In this document: in pieces, positions 26,873 through 34,389 of the stretch | Numbering within the stretch: the first letter of the stretch is position 1 | How the letters are laid out: every line of letters starts with the position of its first letter | From: Silvibacterium bohemicum | GTDB lineage: Bacteria; Acidobacteriota; Terriglobia; Terriglobales; Acidobacteriaceae | Assembly: GCF_001006305.1 (NCBI RefSeq) | Contig: NZ_LBHJ01000001.1 | Location: forward strand, 186,001 to 250,000 | Direction of reading: 5' to 3' | DNA: 64,000 bases | Made by a program: the position numbers and the translations under genes | The notes under the pieces: generated by a model | Databases searched by the model: none | What the model was told of the DNA's origin: nothing | Seen by the model: the letters and a program-made list of their open reading frames with translations, nothing else

Positions 26873-27889
26873 ATGGCAAACGCCGGTCTCGCTCCATCCA
26901 TCTCTTCAGAGGAAGCGACGCTTTTCTCTCCGCAAGAAACAACGGGTGTTTCGTTCCGCAAGTGGTTGTGCGGCACTTTACTGCTTACCATCGCAATGTG
27001 TGCTTCGTTCGTTTTCTTAAATGTCAAGACCGACACGCTGGGATTGTATGGGCGGCGCGGAGTTCGCATCCACATCTTGCCTCGTTTTTCCCTCTATCTG
27101 ATGACATATCGATTTATTCCTGAGAACTTCGATGGCTTGATGATCGGGAACTCGGAGGGTTCCGTTTACGACACCTCGCAGATCCATGGCTATAAGGTTT
27201 TCAACGCCGCCATGCGTGCCTCGTCGATGACGGAAGAGCGGGCCATTGCCGAAGAGGTGCTGAAGCGTGGCCATCTGAAGATGGTGGTTCTCATTCTGGG
27301 GCCGACATTGACTTCGACGCAGACGGCGCGCAGCGCTTATCTGACACCGCATGACTACACTGCATCGTTCGGATCGGTCCAGATGATGATGATCTACGCC
27401 CAGTTGTTGCGGGAGGCTTTGCATCGCCCGGGGCCGATCACCTATGACTCCAATGGGCGAACTCATTGGCCGCTCAAGAGTACGACAGGAGTTTTCAAGC
27501 CTTTCACGACCGCCGATCTGACCATCGATCCCAGCGAGGGCCAGGATTTGTATGAACTGCTTGGGGAGCTTCATGCCAAAGAAGTGAAGGTATATATCGT
27601 CTTTCCTCCGATGTACGAGCCGAAATGGGACGGTCAAAGGCAGCAACTGCTTCAATGGCGCTCCGCAGTGATGGCCGGACTCACTCCTGATGATGAGGTG
27701 GTTCAGATACCGCCTGCGCTCCGGGAGTCGATTCAGACGGGTCCGGGGAATTTTCCGGACTTTGTTCACCTCTCCAACACCGCGAGCGCCACCGTCATGG
27801 ATGCAATCGCCAAGGATATCGAGAAAAAAGACGCGCTCAGGGCTCAGACTGCCAAACTGCCGCCGGCTTCCTCGAGCAACGCTGAGTGA
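26873..27889 (+). CDS. Membrane-anchored SGNH-like protein, partner of the MBOAT acyltransferase
   Basis: About 338 aa. One membrane helix (WLCGTLLLTIAMCASFVFL, about residues 32-50) leaves the rest outside. The extracellular part shows the SGNH pattern: FDGLMIGNSEGSVYD, where Ser follows GN as in the nucleophile block, and near the C-terminus FPDFVHLSN with the D-x-x-H pair. In the DltB/DltD and AlgI/AlgJ systems this kind of partner transfers the acyl group to the polymer. ATG chosen with AGAAGG six bases upstream. It ends convergently with the YvcK gene. Confidence 0.7.
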   Translation: MANAGLAPSISSEEATLFSPQETTGVSFRKWLCGTLLLTIAMCASFVFLNVKTDTLGLYGRRGVRIHILPRFSLYLMTYRFIPENFDGLMIGNSEGSVYDTSQIHGYKVFNAAMRASSMTEERAIAEEVLKRGHLKMVVLILGPTLTSTQTARSAYLTPHDYTASFGSVQMMMIYAQLLREALHRPGPITYDSNGRTHWPLKSTTGVFKPFTTADLTIDPSEGQDLYELLGELHAKEVKVYIVFPPMYEPKWDGQRQQLLQWRSAVMAGLTPDDEVVQIPPALRESIQTGPGNFPDFVHLSNTASATVMDAIAKDIEKKDALRAQTAKLPPASSSNAE

Positions 27890-27935
27890 GTCATTGAAAT
27901 CTGGTATCTGCGCAGAAGTGCGCGGCGGACTGCAG

Positions 27936-29015
27936 TTACTTTTTCGTGTTCAACGCGATTCCCAGCACGGTGTCCGCGACGCGCTCGGCGGCGTGGCGCA
28001 GCACGTCGCCTTCGGCGGCGAAGTCGCCGGTGATGCAGCGAATGCCCATGGCCTCGATGCGTTCCACGTCGGCGTCAATCGCCTCCGCACCCTCCGCGGC
28101 ATAGCGCTCGCGAATCGCCTCCGATACGGGAGCGGTATTCACCAATGCGTAATCGAAGATGGGCTGGCGGGCGTGCTCGTAAATTCGCTCGATATGCTGC
28201 GAGGCGGTCAGGTGCAGGCTCTCATTGGCCTGCGTCATAAGGTTGGCGATGTACACGCGGGTGCCGTGCGCCGCGGCCAGCGCTTCGGAGATGCCCGTCA
28301 CCAGCAGGTTGGTGATGAGGCTGGTGTAGAGCGATCCGGGGCCGATGGTGATCAGGTCGGCCTGGGCGATGGCTTCGAGCGTTTCGGGCAGCGGCTCAGC
28401 GATGGCCGGCTCCAGCATCAGCTGCGCGATGCCCTGCTTGCTAGCCGTGATATTCGTCTCGCCGCGGACGATCGAACCATCCGCCATCCGCGCAGTCAGG
28501 GTCACGTCAGCGAAAGTGGCGGGATAGATGTGTCCGCGGGTAGCCAGAACTTCTGCCGCGAGCTTGATGGCCTGGCCGAAGTCGCCGGTCATCTCGGCCA
28601 GCGCGGCGACGAAGAGGTTACCGAAGCTATGGCCTTCCAGGCCGGCGCCGGAGCGAAAGCGATGCCGGAAGAGGCGGGCGATCAGGTGCTCGTCCTCGGA
28701 AAGCGCGACCATGCAGTTGCGCAGGTCGCCGGGAGGCAGCATGTTGAAGTCCTTGCGCAGGCGCCCGCTCGAGCCGCCGTCATCGGTCACGGTCACGATT
28801 GCGGCCAGGTCGCTGATCAGGCATGGGGCCTCGTCGCAATTGCCCGGGTTGCTGGCGGTCACCGAGGGGACATATTGCTTCAGGCCGCGCAGCAGGGTGG
28901 AGAGGCCGGTGCCGCCGCCCATGGCTACCACGCGAAAGCTGGGTCGAGGCGGGCTGTTCTGGGACGGGCTATTCTGGGACGAGGTCTGCGGCGTCTCAGC
29001 GGCTGGGGAAGACAT
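27936..29015 (-). CDS. yvcK: YvcK/CofD-like gluconeogenesis factor (uridine-diphosphate-sugar binding)
   Basis: About 359 aa. After a Ser/Pro-rich leader comes VVAMGGGTGLSTLLRGLK, then VTVTDDGGSSGRLR, PPGDLRNCMVAL, EGHSFGNLFVAAL and ITIGPGSLYTSLITNLL, the invariant blocks of the YvcK family, which is related to CofD. In Firmicutes YvcK binds UDP-sugars and links carbon status to cell-wall synthesis; a similar role is plausible here. Start uncertain: a GTG four codons upstream is in frame and neither has a good RBS. The usual neighbours rapZ and whiA are not present. Confidence 0.88.
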   Translation of the reverse strand: MSSPAAETPQTSSQNSPSQNSPPRPSFRVVAMGGGTGLSTLLRGLKQYVPSVTASNPGNCDEAPCLISDLAAIVTVTDDGGSSGRLRKDFNMLPPGDLRNCMVALSEDEHLIARLFRHRFRSGAGLEGHSFGNLFVAALAEMTGDFGQAIKLAAEVLATRGHIYPATFADVTLTARMADGSIVRGETNITASKQGIAQLMLEPAIAEPLPETLEAIAQADLITIGPGSLYTSLITNLLVTGISEALAAAHGTRVYIANLMTQANESLHLTASQHIERIYEHARQPIFDYALVNTAPVSEAIRERYAAEGAEAIDADVERIEAMGIRCITGDFAAEGDVLRHAAERVADTVLGIALNTKK

Positions 29016-29065
29016 AAGAAGGTTCACCGAAAAGTGTACCGTGCGTGGTTTCCCTGGAGTCTGGA

Positions 29066-29626
29066 CTACGGCGCTTCCGGGTAGAGCAGCTCAGTGAATC
29101 GCGGGTCGTCGGCCATGTCCGCGAAATCGGCGTCGCTGCGCGCCTGAATACGGTTCTGCTGGTTCAGCTGAATGGCCCGCGCCAGATGATCGAGGCAATC
29201 CTCGGCCTGCCCGGTCATGCTGTTGAGCACGGAGAGCCCGTAGTGCGCGAAGTCGGCGTCGGGATTCTTCTTGAGCAAGCCATCGAACTGATCGCGCGCG
29301 TCCTCATACTGCCCCTGGTTCAGCAGGGAGATCGCGTAGTCGTACTGCTCCTCCGGCGTGGCGAAGGTCAGATTCGACTTCGCGGCGTGGCGGGTGCAGA
29401 CAGCGAGATAGACGCGGGAGCGATCGAGCAGCTCGGGCGCACCCTCCTGCGATAGCTTCTCGAAGAGAGCGCGCGCCTTCTCGAACTTGCCTTCCTGCAT
29501 AAGCTGCACCGCGCTCTGGAAGTGCTGAAAGGATTGATGCTGCGCCGCAGTACCCGTCGACTTCGCCTTGCTGGCAACGGCGGAGGTTTGACGGCCTTTG
29601 GCATTACCCGGGCGTGCTTCCTGCAT
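29066..29626 (-). CDS. TPR-repeat protein
   Basis: 186 aa, no signal peptide. An Ala/Ser/Lys-rich N-terminus (residues 1-35) precedes tetratricopeptide-like helices: HFQSAVQLMQEGKFEKARALFE, then a pair around YDYAISLLNQGQYEDARDQF, then FAHYGLSVLNSMTGQAEDCLDHLARAI. It ends with DPRFTELLYPEAP, a form often seen in acidobacterial TPR proteins. Probably a protein-interaction adaptor; no enzymatic motif. Immediately upstream of the YvcK gene on the same strand with a 50-bp gap. Confidence 0.75.
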   Translation of the reverse strand: MQEARPGNAKGRQTSAVASKAKSTGTAAQHQSFQHFQSAVQLMQEGKFEKARALFEKLSQEGAPELLDRSRVYLAVCTRHAAKSNLTFATPEEQYDYAISLLNQGQYEDARDQFDGLLKKNPDADFAHYGLSVLNSMTGQAEDCLDHLARAIQLNQQNRIQARSDADFADMADDPRFTELLYPEAP

Positions 29627-29811
29627 GCAGATAATCCTTACGCCCTCGATAGGTAGGGCTGTTGGAGAATTCGTTGCCTACACAGCACAAGCGAAATCCG
29701 CTTTATCGTCGCATTTATACGCACAACGCTGTCCTGCGTCAAGAACCCTTCAGCCAGCGTAGAGTTGCTGTTGCCGATGAGGCTCTTGCAAACTAGACAG
29801 CGCGGCTCAAA

Positions 29812-30447
29812 CTACCCCTTGGACTTTAGATAGACAGCAGGGTTCAAGGAAGGGTCGTTATACATCTTGAGCTGTCGATAGAGTTTGAAGCGCCTTTCCC
29901 CGGCGACAACTTTCTTCCAGAAGGCATCGAGACCATCGGCCAGGTCGCCGCGCTGGGATTCGAGCATGACCAGCCGCTCGCGATTGCGCTCGGCATGACC
30001 CTCCGGAGCATTGGCGCGATCGATCTCCTCGCGCGTGTGGTAGATCTTCAGCGCCAGGATCGACAGGCGGTCGAGCATCAGGCCCGGCGACTCGGAGTGC
30101 AGCTCGGCCCCGGCCCTGGGCAGCCCATGAGGCTTCAAAATATCCAGAAGCATGGCATCGCAGCTCTCGGCCAGGTCGTTGCGCCGTTGGTTGGTGCGGT
30201 CGACGGCCCGCTTGGTGTCGGCGATCTGCCGGTCGCTGGCCTCGGGCGCGCGCGCCTGGTCCTCGATGTGCCAGAGATCGAAGTTGGCGCGATGGAGCTC
30301 CAGCACAGCGTTGGGAAAGTCCTGGTTCGGGACCCGAAAATCGGGAGCCGGCTTGCCATGCCACGCGGCGATGGCGGAATCCTGCAATACAAGGAGCGCA
30401 GGCGCGGAGAGCAATGGAAGAAGCGGATTATCGTGCGAAGCGGTCAT
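29812..30447 (-). CDS. DUF4254 family protein
   Basis: About 211 aa, predicted soluble and helical. Conserved blocks as I recognise them from DUF4254: FDLWHIEDQARAP, IADTKRAVDRTNQRRNDL, SPGLMLDRLSILALKIYHTR, and YRQLKMYNDPSLNP near the C-terminus. Function unknown. The family occurs in Bacteroidota, Acidobacteriota and related phyla, sometimes close to LPS or glycosyltransferase genes, but no function is established to my knowledge. Divergent from the ATP-grasp gene with about 160 bp between. Start ambiguous: an in-frame ATG 13 codons upstream is possible. Confidence 0.75.
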   Translation of the reverse strand: MTASHDNPLLPLLSAPALLVLQDSAIAAWHGKPAPDFRVPNQDFPNAVLELHRANFDLWHIEDQARAPEASDRQIADTKRAVDRTNQRRNDLAESCDAMLLDILKPHGLPRAGAELHSESPGLMLDRLSILALKIYHTREEIDRANAPEGHAERNRERLVMLESQRGDLADGLDAFWKKVVAGERRFKLYRQLKMYNDPSLNPAVYLKSKG

Positions 30448-30608
30448 GGATTGTGAAGGGACGCTACAGCCGGAAACGGCATCCACTTCCTATGGTAGAA
30501 CTAAGCTCAAGAAAGCGTACTGTCGGGGCGCGAATACCGAATTCCGCCGGTGTTTCGGCAGCACAAAGCATCCTTACTGCAGCACGACAGCAAGACAGGC
30601 CAACTGCC

Positions 30609-31805
30609 ATGAGCGAAGAGCTGATCCTCTGCCTCACCACCTATGAGAAGGGCCAATCCTTCATGCGCCAATGCGCCGCAATGGGCTGCAAGGTGCTTCT
30701 TCTCACGCTGGAAAAGCACCGCAACGGCGACTGGCCTTACGACATCCTGGACGAAATCGTCCATATGCCGGGCGCTCTTACCCAGGAACAGCTCACGAAC
30801 ACGGTCACCTATCTTGCCCGCGGCCGCAAATTTGCCCGTCTGATCTCGCTCGACGAGTTCGACATGGAGGATGCCGCTCATCTGCGCGAGCACATGCGCA
30901 TTCCGGGGATGGGCCGCACCACCACCTCGCATTTCCGCGACAAGCTCACCATGCGCGGCGAGGCGCAGCGCGCCGGGGCGCTGGTGCCGGAATTTATCGG
31001 CATTCTCAACTACGACGACCTGCGCGCCTATATGGCCTCCGTGCCTGCGCCCTGGGTGCTCAAGCCGCGCGCCGAAGCCTCGGCCATCGGCATCCGGAAG
31101 ATTCACGAGCCGGAGCAGCTCTGGCGCACGCTCGACGAGCTGGGCGACCGCCAGAGCAACTATCTTCTGGAGCGCTTTGTCCCCGGAGACATCTTCCATG
31201 TCGACTCCATCACCAGCGAACGCGAAGTGGTCTTCACCGCGGTGAGCCGCTACGGCAAGCCTCCCATGAAGGTGATGCACGAGGGGGGAGTCTTCACCAC
31301 CCGCGTCTTCGACCGCGGATCGCCCGATGCGAAATCTCTGACCGGAATCAATGGTGAACTCATCCCGAAGATGGGGATGGTGCGCGGCGTCACCCACGCC
31401 GAGTACATCCGCGGCGAGGACGGCCGCTACTACTTCCTCGAAGTAGCCGCCCGCGTCGGCGGAGCTTTCATCTCCGATGTCATCCTTCAGGCCACCGGCG
31501 TCGACCTGTGGGCGGAGTGGGCGAGGATCGAGGTCAGCCACCTGCGCGGCATTCCGTACAAGCTGCCGGAGATCAGGCAGCAATACGCCGGCAGCGTGCT
31601 CTGCCTGGCCACAACTGAGCAGCCTGACACGTCGATGTTCGACGCGCCGGAGATCGTCCATCGCATGAAGAAGCACCACCATGCCGGACTGATCGTTCGT
31701 TCGAACGATCCGGACCGGGTGCAGGCTATTCTCGAGGACTACAGCGAGCAATTCGTTCATCGATTTCTAGCGACCGCGCCCGTACCGGATAAACCGACAG
31801 CATAA
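30609..31805 (+). CDS. ATP-grasp domain ligase of unknown substrate
   Basis: 398 aa. An N-terminal alpha/beta region (LILCLTTYEKGQSFMRQCA) precedes the ATP-grasp core: FRDKLTMRGEAQRAGALVPEF, WVLKPRAEASAIGIRKI (the ATP-binding Lys and Gly/Ala loop), LLERFVPGDIFHVDSI and YFLEVAARVGGAFISDV (the Mg-binding acidic/Asn-type strand). Such enzymes join a carboxylate to an amine or other nucleophile through an acyl-phosphate. No carrier or peptide-synthesis partner is adjacent, so the substrate is unknown. Its upstream start region has no strong RBS; the ATG used removes a 65-codon extension overlapping the divergent DUF4254 gene. Confidence 0.82.
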   Translation: MSEELILCLTTYEKGQSFMRQCAAMGCKVLLLTLEKHRNGDWPYDILDEIVHMPGALTQEQLTNTVTYLARGRKFARLISLDEFDMEDAAHLREHMRIPGMGRTTTSHFRDKLTMRGEAQRAGALVPEFIGILNYDDLRAYMASVPAPWVLKPRAEASAIGIRKIHEPEQLWRTLDELGDRQSNYLLERFVPGDIFHVDSITSEREVVFTAVSRYGKPPMKVMHEGGVFTTRVFDRGSPDAKSLTGINGELIPKMGMVRGVTHAEYIRGEDGRYYFLEVAARVGGAFISDVILQATGVDLWAEWARIEVSHLRGIPYKLPEIRQQYAGSVLCLATTEQPDTSMFDAPEIVHRMKKHHHAGLIVRSNDPDRVQAILEDYSEQFVHRFLATAPVPDKPTA

Positions 31806-31880
31806 GATCGTGTGTGAGAGACCAAAGAACCGCATTCCCCGTGTTCGAATTTCAGACGCGGGACAGGAAAAGAACCTCGG

Positions 31881-31920
31881 GTGCCCCATCCTTCACGGCA
31901 GTATCGTGAGGGGTAGGAAA
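31881..31920. repeat. Palindromic intergenic element upstream of galT
   Basis: CCATCCTTCACG, a 7-nt gap, then CGTGAGGGGTAGG form an imperfect stem. The pattern resembles short dispersed intergenic palindromes of Acidobacteriaceae. It lies in the 168-bp gap between the ATP-grasp gene and galT and might also act as a terminator. Confidence 0.35.
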
Positions 31921-31973
31921 CCACTGAACTCTATGCTCCACGAGTATTGTTTTCCTCTCCGAAAGGAACAAAA

Positions 31974-33026
31974 GTGTCGTCTTCAGGATTGCAATTTCCG
32001 CATCGCCGCTACAACCCGCTTCGCCGGCAGTGGGTGCTGATCTCTCCGCACCGTACGCAGAGACCCTGGCAGGGCGAGGTAAATCCGTCGTCCGGCTTCT
32101 CGGATGTTCACTACGATCCGACCTGCTATCTCTGCCCGGGAAATACACGCGCGGGCGGGCATGTCACGCCTAAGTATGAAAGCGTATACATTTTCGACAA
32201 CGACTACGCCGCGCTGCTGCCCGATTCGCCCGCGCCTCCGGCCGATGCCTCGCCGCTGCTGCACGCCGAGGCGGAGCGTGGACGCTGCAAGGTAGTCTGC
32301 TTCCATCCCGACCACAGCCTGACCCTTCCGCGCATGGAACTGGCCGACATTCGCCGCGTGGTCGATGCCTGGACTGCGGAGTATCTTGCGCTCGGCCAGC
32401 AGCCGGAGCTGAATTACGTTCAGATTTTCGAGAACCGCGGGGCGATGATGGGCGCGAGCAATCCTCACCCCCATTGCCAGATCTGGGCGACCGAGCACAT
32501 CCCGGACGAGCCGGCGGCGGAGACCGAGGCGCTCAAGGCCTATGCCGCCGAAAAGCACAGCTGCCTGCTCTGCGACTATCTGCAGGTCGAGGCGAAGGAG
32601 CAGATCCGCATGGTCTGCGAGAACGAGGACTTCGCGGTGGTGGTTCCCTGGTGGGCGGTGTGGCCCTTCGAGACGCTGGTGCTGTCGAAGCGCCATCTCC
32701 GCTCGCTGGCCGACTTCAGCGACCGCGAGAAGACCTCGCTGGCCGACATTCTGAAGCAGATCACCACTCGCTATGACAATCTCTTCGAGACCAGCTTTCC
32801 CTACACCATGGGCTTTCACCAAAGCCCGGTAGACGGAGAGGAGCATAGCGAGTGGCACTTCCACGCGCACTATTATCCGCCGCTGCTCCGCTCAGCCACC
32901 GTGCGGAAATTTATGGTCGGTTTCGAGATGCTGGGTATGCCGCAGAGGGACATCACGCCGGAGAGCGCGGCCGCAAGGCTGAAAGACGTTCCAGCCATCC
33001 ACTTCACGCAGAAGAGCCCGGCGTAA
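31974..33026 (+). CDS. galT: Galactose-1-phosphate uridylyltransferase
   Basis: 350 aa. Class I GalT of the HIT superfamily: RRYNPLRRQWVLISPHRTQRPW, the CYLCPGN metal-site Cys pair, VQIFENRGAMMGASNPHPHC with the catalytic HPH near residue 165, and the late SEWHFHAHYYPPLLR block. It swaps UMP between UDP-glucose and galactose-1-phosphate in the Leloir pathway, linking galactose use with nucleotide-sugar supply. GTG start with AAGGA six bases upstream; an upstream TTG extension was rejected. No galK or galE is adjacent. Confidence 0.93.
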   Translation: MSSSGLQFPHRRYNPLRRQWVLISPHRTQRPWQGEVNPSSGFSDVHYDPTCYLCPGNTRAGGHVTPKYESVYIFDNDYAALLPDSPAPPADASPLLHAEAERGRCKVVCFHPDHSLTLPRMELADIRRVVDAWTAEYLALGQQPELNYVQIFENRGAMMGASNPHPHCQIWATEHIPDEPAAETEALKAYAAEKHSCLLCDYLQVEAKEQIRMVCENEDFAVVVPWWAVWPFETLVLSKRHLRSLADFSDREKTSLADILKQITTRYDNLFETSFPYTMGFHQSPVDGEEHSEWHFHAHYYPPLLRSATVRKFMVGFEMLGMPQRDITPESAAARLKDVPAIHFTQKSPA

Positions 33027-33333
33027 ACAAGACGTGCGGCAGTTCAATAGTAGAACCGGGCCCCGTTGTGGGGCCTGATTCAAGGATGTTGGCCCTGCTG
33101 CGACTTGAAGCGTTGATTGAATGCCTGCAAATTTTACGTACAGGGCCCGCTTCAGGCTGCTCTATCTCCTTTTATGGGGTTGAGGATGAGGAGTTTACTG
33201 GGCGCGTACAAAAGCACATACGACCAGGAAAAAAGAGGTCACTCTACTCCGTACTATCATTCGTGCGCTCTTCGAATGAAATCAGGAGTGTCCAAATCAT
33301 CATTTGGGCGGCAAGTTGCATCTGATATTAGGC
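33027..33333. other. Intergenic region after galT
   Basis: About 307 bp. GGCCCC and GGGGCC (33059-33075) form a 6-bp stem with loop GTTGT, 33 bp after the galT stop, but without a T-run. The rest is AT-richer and probably carries the promoter of the following small gene. No other gene is supported. Confidence 0.45.
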
Positions 33334-33567
33334 ATGATGTCCCACCCCAAATCCGAAGAACAACCTTCTTTAATTGAGCTGTGCGATTTGCTGAATCGGA
33401 AGTTCGAAACGATTAGCAACCTCCTGTATCTGGTCGGCGAACATGCCGATGATCCGAAGTCCACACGGCGCTACGCTCATCAGGCGTTGTGCGAATTGGA
33501 AGAGGCCCACAGCCTGGTCGCGGCTCACCCTGAACCGAAAGCCGACGGTTTGACGCGCGCCTCCTAG
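33334..33567 (+). CDS. Small hypothetical protein
   Basis: 77 aa starting MMSHPKSEEQ. Residues 12-60 read as two amphipathic helices (IELCDLLNRKFETISNLLYLV, STRRYAHQALCELEEAHSLVA) with good hydrophobic spacing, which favours a real helical-hairpin protein over random translation. No signal peptide or motif. The RBS is weak (AGG five bases upstream). Function unknown. Confidence 0.45.
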   Translation: MMSHPKSEEQPSLIELCDLLNRKFETISNLLYLVGEHADDPKSTRRYAHQALCELEEAHSLVAAHPEPKADGLTRAS

Positions 33568-33756
33568 GCACTGCCGTCGCAGCGCAGCCGAGGTCGAAAT
33601 ATTCCGGGCGTAACGGCACAATTTGTACAGGTGAGACGAAGAAAATGGAGCGCGGCGCGCTTCATCTGCAAACTCAAAACCGCGCGCGGGCTCTCTATAG
33701 CCAGGGCTTGACAATTTGAACTTTAGTGGGGATTTTGGAAGCTAGGGCAGGATCTG

Positions 33757-33788
33757 CAGTGGACCCGGAAGGGTTCCGGATTCCACTG
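33757..33788. terminator. Long bipartite hairpin beyond the 3' end of tRNA-Lys
   Basis: CAGTGGA and TCCACTG flank an inner perfect stem CCGGAA / TTCCGG with loop GGG. It begins 24 bp past the 3' end of the leftward tRNA-Lys and may terminate or process its transcript; no T-run is visible. Confidence 0.45.
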
Positions 33789-33811
33789 AGCAGTCTGTAA
33801 GCGATTGAAAC

Positions 33812-33887
33812 TGGTGAGCTCGCTGGGGCTCGAACCCAGGACCCACGCCTTAAAAGGGCGATGCTCTACCAACTGAGCTACGAGCTC
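33812..33887 (-). tRNA. tRNA-Lys (anticodon TTT)
   Basis: Reverse strand folds as a full cloverleaf: acceptor GAGCTCG/CGAGCTC, D-arm GCTC...GAGC with AGTTGGTA loop, anticodon stem TCGCC/GGCGT with loop CTTTTAA (anticodon TTT), T-arm CTGGG/CCCAG with TTCGAGC, and an encoded CCA end. The outer pair of the anticodon stem is T-T, the only mismatch seen. Length 76 nt including CCA. Confidence 0.95.
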
Positions 33888-34389
33888 TTACCTTCTAAAA
33901 ATAACACACATGAGATCAAATGCCCGCGCGGACTGGGGAGACTTTTGCGGACGTAATCCTTCCACGCCGGTCATAACGGCGCGGGATGCAACGCCCAGAT
34001 GCGAGCGTTTATTCCCAAAGATGTCGATCTGGACTGATGCGTTCCACGTCGGACTCGTCGAGAAATACGACCCGCTCCGCCGCTGCGACAAGAATGATTG
34101 TGAATACTTATTTAACCCACCCGATTTTTACGCGTGGCACTTAACCTCGCAACTCGTGATTTCACTCATGCAATGACGCGATGAGCGCGCTGCATAACGT
34201 TATTTACGGGTATAACCCTTTTCCGTTTGCATAAGTAAAAGCGATGGATGAGCGGCAACAAATTCCTTGAATCGTTTGGCGCAACCGCAGTAATAATAGG
34301 TCGACCCCCGTCAGCGCTATGTCTTTCCAAGCGGAGTTTTCCGCTTCCAAGAACTGACGGGAGGATTCTCTCTTCGGCTTGAGGTCTTT
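33888..34389. other. Intergenic region between tRNA-Lys and the DUF3857 operon
   Basis: 502 bp. A short open frame here (from about 33910) has no RBS or recognisable pattern and I do not support it. The left part should hold the tRNA promoter on the reverse strand. The right part contains a nested hairpin (annotated separately) in the leader of the DUF3857 gene. Confidence 0.5.
34304..34362 (+). promoter_or_regulatory. Nested hairpin in the leader of the DUF3857 gene pair
   Basis: Outer arms CCCGTCAG (34306-34313) and CTGACGGG (34353-34360); inner stem AAGCGGA (34328-34334) / TCCGCTT (34339-34345) with loop GTTT. Both are perfect and concentric, ending 27 bp before the start codon. This suggests a structured 5' UTR or a protein-binding site; no known riboswitch is recognised. 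Confidence 0.5.

Noticed and set aside
33910-34176. Possible small gene downstream of tRNA-Lys
   Set aside because: No RBS, no helix or strand pattern and non-typical composition; left as intergenic.
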